DNA of 56,253 bases from Diphasiastrum complanatum (Eukaryota; Streptophyta; Lycopodiopsida; Lycopodiales; Lycopodiaceae). The notes under the pieces were generated by a model, which searched no databases, was not told where the DNA came from, and was given only the letters and a program-made list of their open reading frames with translations. The stretch lies in the NCBI GenBank assembly GCA_029204225.1, contig CM055094.1:6953990-7010242 (forward strand), given 5' to 3'. This document shows positions 46,515 through 56,253 of this stretch, piece by piece (within the stretch, counting starts at the first letter, position 1; each line of letters starts with the position of its first letter). A program made the translations under genes and the position numbers.

Positions 46515-49015
46515 CTAATCATTTGGGTCAGAACTAGTAGCCCTTCTAGGATTTGAATCTACTTGAGCAGTAGACTGGTCCCGTGTAATGACTTCCACTA
46601 CAACATTGTAAGATTGTTCAACCACCTCTGCTAGATCACCTTCATCACCTACAATGCCACTAGTAGGTGGTTGGGGCTCTTTGCAAAATGGAGCAATACT
46701 ATCTTCGGAGGGGCCTAATTTACCCACTTCTTGAAACTCGTCCGAAAAATAGAAACTCTCATTAATCACATTTTAATAAGACTTACTAAACTCTCATCTA
46801 GCTCTACAGCAGCCACATGTCTGCCTTTTTGGATAGCACATGCACTGGGTGTCCCGCTACTACCAAATAAATCTAAAATCTGGTCAGCTGGATGAGAAAA
46901 AATCTCTATCAATTTATTTACAAGGATTTTGGTATGGAGAAGCCATAGAACCAATCATTAGATTTTTTTAGCTTTTTTGTTACTGCAAGAAATTTGAAAT
47001 GGTTGCCAAAATCAATACTTCCTACAATGTTGTAATACAGCATTGACCTCTTGCCATCGGTTGAAAAATAGCCGATAGAAAGATATTCAATCTCATTATA
47101 AAGTCAAGCACCACCAAAATTTCTTACATTTGGCTTGAACCTGCAATTATTAAGAAAAAATGATTAAAAAATGCTCAATCCAATTTATAAAAAATGTTCA
47201 GAACAAAGAAATAGATATAAATGTGTTTGGTCAAAAGTAAAACAATCACTTACCAAATTGCATTCTCGATGCCTGCATTGCAAACTTCAAGAAGCGCTTT
47301 GTGCACGCCAACTTGTTGCCAAATGGAGTGGAATACCACTATCCTCCAAAGTGGAGCTGTGGTGACCTCTAGAAAATTTGCAACAACTTTTTTCATCTCA
47401 GTGTATTTAAAATGACGATCATCATTTAACGAGCCTGCCAATTTAAAACCATAAGAAATGTCAACGATGCAAAAAGTGTATAAGAACAAACTTTGTGATT
47501 TCTCTTACATCGCCTTGTTAAATTATATAAGAACAAGGTGGGTCATCAACAGACTTCGGGAGAAATGTCTCTTTCAGATCATGGTCGACGCTTGTGTTCC
47601 CAGTCTGATGACTCTCCCTTTGCCTTCTCTCAGCTTTTGCCATTTGAGGGTGGGTCCTAAATTGCTCAGGAACCTGCCCACTCTTCTTATCTTCAGAACT
47701 CTGAAAAAAAAAGAAATTCAAATGTTAGAATGCACCTATGCTTAGCCTGAATAAATTTTTCAGAATCATAAAGTCAACAATTCATGTGAGAATCTTATGC
47801 TGAGCATGGTTAAAGCCATTTGAAAAAAATCTTTATAGAAAATCTTTAAAGACAAATACTTATTCTCAGCATAAAAGCATACCATGCAAGAATCTTATGT
47901 TGAGCATGGTTAAAGCAGTTCAAAAAAATAATAACAAAAAGCCTTTAAAGACAAATACTCATGTTCTTTCAGCATGAACAGTTTTGAAAGGTAAGCATAC
48001 CATATCTCTAAATATAATAGAAAATCTTTGAAGCTCCTTGTCCTTGGAGTTGTTCGGGTACAAGGCCTGACATTCAGTCCAATCTTGACAATTAAGGCTT
48101 TTCACCATGGTCTCTTGTACTCTCATGAAAAGCTTGTGCATGAAAGAAAATGAAGTTAGTGATTCATGAATTTAATGGTGACTGAAATTAGCAAAGAAAT
48201 CGAATAAAAAGTACTTTTGAATTTTTATTTTTTCCATTTTTGCAAGGCTAAGCTGTCCATCTGCCACTCTTGAAAGGACGCTCACAACGACATCATGGGA
48301 AATAATGTCTTGCATGTTCTTCCACTCAAATATTCCCATATCCTGAGGGATAGGATCAAGCGTCGGTTGAGTTGTTTTTTTTTTTTTTTTAAGAGGACAC
48401 CCCTTTCGGAATCAGTCTCTTAATCTCAAATTTAATTTATTTGTCAAATTTTTTTCATCAAGATCCCAGATCTGAAACAAAAACTATTGTCAATATTAAA
48501 TACTGAAAAATTGGAGCTAAAAAATTTATTAGATTCAGAAAGATTAAAACTTTTGGAAATCACCTGTTCAGTTCGGAAGGCTAGCTAAAAAAAATTATCA
48601 TATTTTGTAAAAGAGGTGGCTAAATTTTTCTCGTCAAAAAGAAGACCAGTCACTTGAGGATAGAGACTCTTTAGTTGTATATTTGTTTTCTCGCCCTCCT
48701 TGTGGAGTCTAAGATATTCCTTGTCGAAGAATCTCACTCTTTGAATAACCATGTCTTCAATCTGTAATCCTAATCAATGTTGTGGTCCCAAACAAGGAGC
48801 TTGGTCTCCTCAACACTCGGGCCCACAAAAACAATGGCACTAGCTTGCGTAAGGGACAATATGTGAGGATATTTTAGAGAGAGCACTTTTTGAGCCTGTA
48901 AACTGTGGATCCCGTCCAAAACAAAATCTTTATAAGAATCAATTAATTTTATATCAAAATATGCTTCTGTAGAGAAGATAGCAGGATCAATAAGAACAAA
49001 AATTTTATTTTTAAG
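46515..49015 (-). pseudogene. Remnant of a multi-exon gene with a beta-class DNA N6A/N4C methyltransferase-like domain
   Basis: Coding pieces on the minus strand, 5' to 3': about 49015-48780 (SYKDFVLDGIHSLQAQKVLS, ASAIVFVGPSVEETKLLVWD), 48760-48590 (RVRFFDKEYLRLHKEGEK), 48350-48200 (WKNMQDIISHDVVVSVLSRV), 48141-47990 (SLNCQDWTECQALYPNN), 47721-47530, 47489-47250 (VDISYGFKLAG, LWRIVVFHSIWQQVGVHKAL), 47130-46770 (LIEIFSHPADQILDLFGSSG then TPSACAIQKGRHVAAVELD) and an acidic tail to 46515. DISYG sits where such enzymes have catalytic DPPY. DLFGSSGT is the AdoMet-binding FxGxG motif at the C-terminal end, the beta-class order. Several stops and frameshifts (for example after DHNID and before the acidic tail) indicate a pseudogene, although some gaps may be introns. 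It would act on nuclear DNA if intact. Substrate unknown. Confidence 0.55.
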
Positions 49016-49253
49016 TTATGTACATGGGAGTTGTTAGGCTCCCTAACTTCCAAGGGCCTATTGTTAGTCAGAGAGTCAATAGGTGGCCTCTCACCCATGC
49101 CAGACATAGCTTCCTATGCTTAGCATAGAATTAAATTTGGAATTTTTTGTTTGTTTCTTGTAAGTTTGTTTTGGCATGTCTTGACCGTAAATATAATATT
49201 TCAATTATCTTGCATGTCTTAGGTGTGAACTAATATTGACTATTTTCCCAATG
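49016..49253. promoter_or_regulatory. Shared intergenic region between divergent gene remnants
   Basis: About 240 bp separate the apparent start of the minus-strand methyltransferase-like gene from the first plus-strand codons at 49254. It is AT-rich (AATATAATATTTC). Any promoter function is inferred from the head-to-head layout only. Confidence 0.3.
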
Positions 49254-52027
49254 AAAAGCTCATCTTCTTTAATTCTTCCCACTCCAACTTACTTTGATGT
49301 AGTTTCTAATAGTTTTTCATCTGACATTTACCATGAAATGATTCCAAGTTCAATTCAAGCCAATGAATTTTGTACTAGTTCTTCATCTTTGTGTCTCATG
49401 AATCTTAAACAGTGTACTATTCTCCCTCAAGTGAGAATTGCAGTGGTTCAGAAACAGGCAAGCACTCAGTTACTAATTCAAGTCAGTCTACAATTCCACG
49501 TCAAGGAACCTGTTCTTTAAATAGGGCAAGAAAAACCATTAGATCCAATGTTGTGAAATCAAAAAGACTAATATTTTTTAATGTAGAGGATATTTTTGAT
49601 AGTGCAGAGCCTTCTGGTGAAAATCAAGAAGATGATGCAGATGAGATACGAGAAGCACACATATGAGATACAACTTCAATATTACCAGAGTCGTTAGGTG
49701 CTAATGTACCAAGTTCCTCTTACAGAGCATAATCCAAGGGCAAAGACAAGTTTCGAAGGGATTTACAAAGAAGTCGTGAAATGATGGGACATCAAAATCA
49801 ATTGCTCAAATCTCAAGAAATTCGTAGAGTGAGAAACATAGGCGGTTGTGTTTCTCGTGTTTACAAAAGTTAAGCTTTTCTGAAATTAGACAAATTCAAT
49901 CAAAGGTTTTTTCAAAGACAAAAAATGATCAAAATTATTATCTTTGTTCATCTGTAAGGCCTGATTGAAGAGGTTTTACTTACTTTTTGGAAACAACTGA
50001 GGTTTGTCGTAAAGCTTTCGAAGGTGTTCATGCAATTAGAAACTTGCATGCATTCACACGAGGTTACAAAAAGATCCAAGTCTTCAAGGTTTTGTTCAAG
50101 GTCGAACTGTTTCTCCAGATTGCTTAACCGCACAAGCGTGGTTAATTAAACTCATTTCATTAATGTGAACGCCGAGAAACTTCCAAATTCTCTATATTTT
50201 CATCTTCCAGATAATTTCACGAAATTGGAAATATTCTTGATGTACAAAGATTCTGCAATGTCCAAGAATGTTCAACACTTAAGTTATTCTTATTTCATGA
50301 AACTGTGGAAGAGAGATTTTGGTCTAGTAAAAATTTCAAAAAAATCTAGAATGTCTATTTGTACTATTTGTGAGCAACTCAAAGCACTCAGAGAACAAGC
50401 GAAAACGCCCAAGAATAAGATATTTGACAAATACTAAAATTTGTTATTTGAATTTGTTTCACTCATTTTAAATTTCTTTTGCGCTTCTAATTACCTAAAT
50501 TTAATCATTTTTGTGTGTGTGTGATTTTTTAGCAAACATTACAAAGTCACTTAAAATCCATAGAGAGCAACAGACATTAAAAAGACAAAAACTTGCAAAA
50601 CACTAGAAAAAGTGTTAGGAGTTTTCTCAAAAGTATTTGGGTCTTGTAAGTGATGGGATGGATAAAAAGAAAGCACTAATGCCACATTTTGTAAGAATAC
50701 CAAAGAATTTAAATGAAGTTGATTTTATTCAAGTTTATTTGGTTGGTGCTCTTATATTCAATGACACTTTGCAGCCTAAAGTGTATTTCAAATATCCAAA
50801 TGTTCAAAATGATCCAAACTTGACCATTACCATAATTCTTGAGATTCTCTACTTGCAACTTGATAATATTGCCAGAGGAAATAAAAATCAAATAGTGCTG
50901 GCATATTTATCAATGTTAGTTACTCTGAAGATTTTCAAAAAAAAATGAAAATACGACTTTTATTGGTGGGTCACACTCATGATCCAATTGACGAAATGTT
51001 CAGTTGCTTCTCAGAAAAGCTAAGATACAATTTTTTTTTTTCTTTACCAGTCTTACAGAGTATCATCGAGGACTCATACACCCTTGCACCAAATGTGATT
51101 TTATTGCATTGCACATATGATTTTAGAGATTACATCAAAACATCAGAAGAACATTGTGTCGCACCAATAAATGATATTAGTTTCCAACATTAGTTCCATG
51201 TAAAAGACAAGCACGACATAGCGGGCGTAGTCATCAAGAGAACTGTCACTCACGAGGAGGTGAAACCAGACGGCTGGTCCTTGAAATGTGCAACAAATGT
51301 GGTTGCATATTTGAAAGAAAGATTTAGGCCAAAAGGAGAAGGTCACAGCTGCAGTACAAGAAGGGTTTTCTGGCTGGTCAGCAAGGATGGGGTGCAACGT
51401 GATGTGAAATGGGATTGTCAGTGCATCACAGGCTCATGCTCGTTCCATTGTGTTGACGGATATTCTTAGGATAGTCCATGCTCACTACGATGTCGCACGT
51501 TCTCATGTTTCTGTGACTCATGTATTAAAGGGCAATGGAGAAGATGCAGGAATAGACAACACGTGGAAGCGTGAAAATATTTGTTTATCTGGCCATTGCT
51601 AGAGTCAGAGGCAGCTAGCAGCGATGAAGACGATGACATTGGAGATAATGACAATGCTTATGGATCCATGCCAATGCATAATGACACTAACCTGCCCATG
51701 TATGAGAGAAATCTTGATAGTTTGTGTGAATTTTTGTCTACTAGGGACAATTTTGCTATCAAAGCAGCAGAGAGAGGAGAAGGTTTCTACCTTCTTAAAT
51801 ACACCAAGACGATGTACCAGGCAGCAACAGCACAGAAGGATGCATGGCACAACAGAATTGCTAGAGGAGGGAGAGTAGTTGAAGGCCTATACCATGGCCA
51901 AGTCGAAGGCATGATCAATACATACAACCTTCTGGACCAGACACAGCCGGTAATGATCTATTCACACCTGGTGAGAGCAATCCGTTTTTCCATGGAGCTT
52001 ATCCTTGGATATCATAACATGTTCTGA
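49254..52027 (+). pseudogene. Remnant of a DUF7869-like, transposase-like gene
   Basis: The coding pieces belong to a family I recall from plants and animals. In order: a Ser-rich N-terminus; RRVRNIGGCVSRVYK (about 49820-49870); a VCRKAFEGVHAI motif (about 50008-50043); LPNSLYFHLPDNFTKLEIFL, then YFMKLWKRDFG and CTICEQLKALREQA (50165-50437). After an intron-like gap ending in an AG at 50531-50532 come the core blocks DGMDKKKALMPHFVR, QLDNIARGNKNQIV, YLSMLVTLKIF and LLLVGHTHDPIDEMFSCFS (50637-51193). Last is a C-terminal domain (51260-52027) with a Cys cluster and YHGQVEGMINTYNLLDQ. The spaced acidic residues (DGMDKK, QLDN, HTHDPID) suggest an RNase H-fold nuclease/transposase, which is inference. 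Stops, a frameshift in an A-run at 50936-50945 and a short deletion before QLDN make it non-functional. The family name is from memory. Confidence 0.65.
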
Positions 52028-52959
52028 TTATCCACTGATGTATATGAAAACATATACAACAACATGCCATACAAAGATGACAGTGATCAAGAGGACTTGC
52101 TTAACGCCTGAAATCAGGATGCTTTGTGCCTTATATTGATTCATTTGGTACTTTCATAGTACTCGTTTTGAGACTGATGAGTACCAATTTGGTACTTTGG
52201 ATCACTTACCTATCAGTAATCTGATTTTTTTTTGATAAGTTCAGGCTACGTTTTTTGGTACTAAAACTCCAAAGTACCTATTCTTAAATTACAGATTTTC
52301 TATTTGCTACTTGACTACCAAATTTGGTACTATCGAAGTACCAATTTTGGTACATTTGTAACTGTATGAAATTGCAGTTAAGTCTCAAAACTTAAGAAGG
52401 AAAATCTAATGCTATTTTCAGATTGAGAAAACAATTATTCTATTAGGTGATAGAATCAGGTTGTATGGGAAGCTTATCGGGCTATACAAACAGGTGCTTC
52501 TCGTGGATTTTTAACACTGTATCCATCTTTAACACATTTAATACCCCTTCACTCTTAAGCAAAAACTAAAAACCATCTAAAGAACACAAATTATAACTTT
52601 AATAAACTCCACCCATACCATCATTCGTAGATCATGCTGGAATATTCATGTGAACACATGCTAGTAATGTTGCAAGGAGCACAAACCCTAACATCAACTT
52701 CTCCTACCCTATCTGTGACTCAAAAATCATGCTGGAATCTAGTTGTGAACATTTACAAGGACTAACATAGGATTTACATGTTGAAGAATGCCTCAGCCTT
52801 TCAACCTTCATCCCAATAAATCAAGAAGCTGCAAATGAAACTCAAAGCCATTCAAGAATGAAATAGCCATTCAAATCTTTTTGATATATTGTATATTGAT
52901 TTTTTAAATATGTAACATGTACAGAAAATTAGTTGTAGTCCGGGATGGGCTCTTCAGAT
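52028..52959. other. Intergenic DNA with clustered GGTAC motifs
   Basis: Between the converging transposase-like and phosphatase-like remnants. 52140-52370 is crowded with TTGGTACTTT and AGTACCAA in both orientations. No gene seen. Confidence 0.6.
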
Positions 52960-53429
52960 CTAGTCTGTAGGGGGGTCGAAGTGGTACTCTTCGACCTCAA
53001 CAAAGTAGTTCACAACAAGAGGGGACATATCATCCTCACAATCAAACAACGAGTTTCTTCTAGTAAAGGCGATAGGGATTTGCACATCGATCCAGCCCAT
53101 GAGCCACGGGTACAGAACCTCCTTCAAATACCGGGGGGCCATTTCAGCATTGCACTCTACGGAAGGGTGGAAACATTTTATGGCCAAGTAGTCCTTGTAG
53201 TTGTTCTTTAACGACTTGTAGCATCTATCGTCTACAAGTATGGTGTTGGATGCGTTGAACTCTGGCCATAATTTCCATACCTCCCGCAGGTTCTTAAAAA
53301 ATACTAGCAACCCCAATTTATCCTCAATGACGTAAGGAATCTCCTTGAAGTCTTCACGCCAGATCAAACACTTATTTTGGGCAAAAATATCTTCAGAAAC
53401 AAAAGGTAAATATCAGACATTACCAAAAA

Positions 53430-53640
53430 CTACCCTCACGGTTTTGATGGAGCATATTAACAGTATCAAATATTGGTACATAGTACCAAAACAAAGGCAA
53501 TAAATACCATACATTAAGAATTGATATCCAAAATTATTCAAAACAGTTTCAGCTTGGGTCTAAAATACTAATGTACCAAAATTTAGGCAATTGGTATTAA
53601 AAGCACAAAATAACTAGTAGAAACTACCACAAAAGTATTG
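53430..53640. repeat. Second cluster of GGTAC/GTACC motifs
   Basis: Repeated ATTGGTACATAGTACCAAA, GTACCAAAATTTAGGCAA and similar phrases within the gap between two phosphatase-like exons. The same vocabulary occurs at 52140-52370 and about 54830-54850. Confidence 0.6.
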
Positions 53641-54369
53641 ATAATTTATTTTGCGGGTATTGTTGAATACATTGTTTTGAATTAATTGAGCTCATATGCT
53701 TTAATAATCTTGAGATGACAATGTGATCACAAGTGTTAATATATTAACTACCTTTGAAAAATCTTTGTTGCATTTCTTCACGGAAGCAGGTACGTAGTAA
53801 CACCAGCAGTGTTCGTGCACTCAGATTATGTTTCTCTTGAAGCATTTTACAAAAGGGCCGTTTAGATATGTTCCGTAAGTGTTTAACAACACCTCGTTTA
53901 TATCGAGGATGACCAGCCTACCAGCCCTAGCTAGAATGTCATCAACGTCGGGGGCCCTGGTCGTCGTTGGAATATTCTCGTCTTTTATCCATAACATATC
54001 AGATAACAGTGACATTGATGACTCGGTGAATTTGGTCACAGTTCATAACATGCTAGATAGCATTATTCTACTTTTAGTGCAATAGAGTGTGCACGTGTTA
54101 TATTTTGCTTGCACGAGTTTTAATGTTATATGGTCTAGAGCGCTTTATTTTTTTAAGGGGATATAACTCTGATAACAGAGTATCATCGCACAGATCTTCA
54201 CCTGTCTCAGGTGCAAAAGTGTTCGGAGTCTCAGCCTTCTCTGCCCTGGCCTTCTCCCCTGTTGTTTCCCCTTCTTGGGGCCCTTCAGCTTCATCACCTG
54301 CCCCTTCAATTTCTATATCCACATACACATCCTCATGTTGTTCCTCCTATCGGCGGTCCTGCGCTGTTT

Positions 54370-54495
54370 GGTGGTCCTGCTGTGCCTGGCCTTTCTACTC
54401 TTGGTCTTGCTACTGCTTTTGCTGATCTTGCTTTGCCTGGTCTTGCTAGTCTTGCTGTGCATGGTCTTGATGCTCCTACTGGTCTTGCTCTTCCT
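54370..54495. repeat. Short-period minisatellite (TGGTCTTGCT family) in a coding remnant
   Basis: Degenerate repeats of TGGTCTTGCT, TGATCTTGCT and TAGTCTTGCT. On the minus strand they read as Ser/Lys/Thr- or Gln/Asp-rich low-complexity peptide in the phosphatase-like gene. Confidence 0.75.
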
Positions 54496-54694
54496 CCCCA
54501 TCCAGCTCGTCTATGTCAATAGTGATTTTTTCCTTGCCTGTTTTGCCCTCTGTTGTCTGATGGTGGGGTTGTTCTGCTGCAAGGTTGTCTATATCATCCT
54601 TTAGCTTTGAAAGTTCTTCCAGTACTTCATTTATCATTGAATCCACGTCCGGGTCCTTGTTCAGCTGCTGGTCTTCATGCAAGAAACTATCCAA

Positions 54695-56253
54695 AGGGGG
54701 GGCTCTTAGTCGGCATAGGGCAATCTGTACCTGATTATGTGAGGTTAGAGAAGGAAAATGACAGATTTCAAATATCAGCTCAATTTTGGTAAGTCTTCTT
54801 TATCGAGATTTAGACTAAGACAACAACCAATAGTGCCAATTTTGGTACTTTAGTATATCAAATAAGTATCTCAAACACAAAAAATTATAGAACCAAGAAC
54901 AAAAAAAATCCTGGAGGACCATTATCAAACCCAATGATCATACTGCTAGCATTTGTGCAAAATTTTCCTTTCACATTAACTTGCATAAGTTTTGAACGTA
55001 GTCCTTTTCTATCTCCCTCTAAATACCGTATAAATGTCGTTCCAGAATTAATCAACCCACATATCCTTTAGAATGACTTCAATTGAAGAACATCTAATTT
55101 GACAACCTTCACTCGTAAATTTTCAATGATTGTCTTTCTTCTGTTGGAAAACAACGCGGCTAATTTTTTGTTTGCAAGTCTGATAGAAACTGAGATAAGA
55201 ATTTGCAAGGAGGATTGGCGAGCTATTAACGAGCTACTGCAATGGACTTAAGTCTCAAATGCCTCTTTTTATTTGCTTTTAGAGAGGGCACCATCCTTCT
55301 ATCAACAAACTTACTTGAATCTACCTAGACTCAGAAGTTTCTACTTTTTAGGCCTAATTGGTTTGAGGTTAGAGCTTTTAGAAAGAACTCTTTTATTCTT
55401 TTACTGCAGATATAGTAGGTTAATTTTAGAAGCTTGATCGTTGACATGCTGACTAGTGTCCAATATATGAATATACACCTAAAATATATCAAGAAAAGCG
55501 ACTGTTCAATGTTGCATTATGAATACAACAATGCGAGAGCTATCATTAAAGCAGCTCTAAAAGGACATATTTCTTTAGAAAATGGCTCGTGGAAAGAAGA
55601 TGTATCATTTGATTTGAAAAGAATGAAGTGGGTTGATTTCATATCCAAAGAAGAATATCAAATGTTATTCGGATCCCATGGATTGTTTGATTGATGACAT
55701 ACATATGTACCATTGCCAACATATTCGGAAAGGTTTGGACGCCTGACTACAAAAACACCAACTTTGCATTCAAGCATCGATATCAATACATGGTGCTTTT
55801 ACAACTAGTCATCGCGCTTGGGTTTGCTAGCAAAGGGAAAAAGACCTATACATCTTCAAAATCTACATACATTTTACTCAATATAATCTAACAATACACC
55901 TAAAATATAATTATCTAGTAAAATGTAACAATGGTGAGAGAATAAAACAATTTTATTTTCATAGTCTCTTTGTCCAAATTCAGATAATTTGGAGAGGTCT
56001 TTTAACTTTGAGATGTCCTTTAATGACTTTTTACCAAATCCATTGACCAACCTCACCGCATAGCATTGACTTTGCGAGGCAAGGCCAAAAAAGAGAACCT
56101 GAGATCCTTTATAAGATGAGACCAATATTAGGTAGGAGTAGCTAAAGTATCAATTGATATTAGACGATTACTTGTACCCCACAAAATGTATGATCAAGCA
56201 AAATTACACACAAATCTATCCAAGACCATTTATGTTGATAGTTCCCCTTTTTA
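54695..56253. other. Unassigned sequence with short coding-like pieces
   Basis: A plus-strand frame at 55434-55694 (NGSWKEDVSFDLKRMKWVDF, SKEEYQMLFGSHGLFD) and a minus-strand frame at 55874-56125 (GSQVLFFGLASQSQCYAVRL, DISKLKDLSKLSEFGQ) have coding-like composition, but I recognise neither and see no reliable splice structure. They may belong to genes or an element running past the right edge. Confidence 0.35.

Larger units (their letters stand above)
52960..54694 (-). pseudogene. FCP1/NIF-like HAD phosphatase gene remnant
   Basis: Minus-strand pieces: 54694-54476 (acidic, Met start; MINEVLEELSKLKDDIDNL), a low-complexity Lys/Ser or Gln/Asp repeat at about 54495-54370, an acidic stretch to 54098, then 54039-53821 with GRLVILDINEVLLNTYGT, which is HAD motif I. 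After a gap with an AG acceptor near 53400, the piece 53400-52960 reads CLIWREDFKEIPYV, LREVWKLWPEFNASNT and TILVDD, the C-terminal HAD motif, ending in DPPTD and a stop. In FCP1/SCP phosphatases motif I is DLDxT. Here the second Asp is Asn, as I recall for a plant-amplified FCP1-like group, so activity is doubtful. A stop after FKRNII and frame changes in the repeat suggest a pseudogene or complex splicing. Confidence 0.55.

Noticed and set aside
47518-47721. DDPPCS in a minus-strand frame as the methyltransferase catalytic DPPY motif
   Set aside because: DISYG at about 47455-47470 has the right spacing and surroundings (followed by IVVFHSIWQQVG), and DDPPCS lies in a poorly conserved Lys/Gln-rich stretch.

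Overview
This window looks like nuclear DNA of a flowering plant. It holds an intron-containing cytosolic HSP90 gene ending in MEEVD, several Ty1/Copia LTR retrotransposons primed by initiator-methionine tRNA, one Gypsy-type LTR with a tRNA-Asp-like primer site, and many long (CT)n, (CA)n and (AT)n tracts. I cannot name the species. The only clearly intact genes are HSP90 (7602-10215, + strand, four exons) and the gag-pol gene of one young Copia element (23912-27862, - strand). All calls rest on reading the sequence by eye; no database search was run.

Layout. 1-3641: a decayed minus-strand Copia element, cut by the left window edge. 3642-7601: repeats and the HSP90 upstream region, with a heat-shock element and a G-box. 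7602-10215: HSP90. 10216-13911: gene-poor, CT-rich DNA. 13912-19171: a mosaic Copia locus in which the 5' half of one family is joined to the 3' half of another. 19190-20379: the ends of two convergent, unidentified multi-exon genes. The minus-strand one is split: its coding sequence resumes at 36439, because a three-level nest of Copia elements (21196-36433) sits in it. Every level of the nest shows a perfect 5-bp target-site duplication: element 5 (TATAG), element 3 inside its 3' LTR (CACTT), and element 4 inside the integrase region of element 3 (TGACT). LTR divergence falls with nesting depth, from roughly 3% to roughly 1% to none seen, so the insertion order is recorded in the DNA.

36740-45724: a Copia gag scrap, Gypsy-type LTR fragments in both orientations, a 205-bp tandem repeat, a tandem duplication carrying long CT tracts, and long stretches where I see no gene.

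46515-54694: the most unusual part. A minus-strand gene remnant carries features of a beta-class N6-adenine/N4-cytosine DNA methyltransferase. It lies head-to-head with a plus-strand remnant of a transposase-like family that I associate with the DUF7869 domain. Tail-to-tail with that is a minus-strand FCP1/NIF-like HAD phosphatase remnant. The close packing suggests, but does not prove, that these are cargo and machinery of one large, undescribed DNA element. 54695-56253 holds only short unassigned coding-like pieces.
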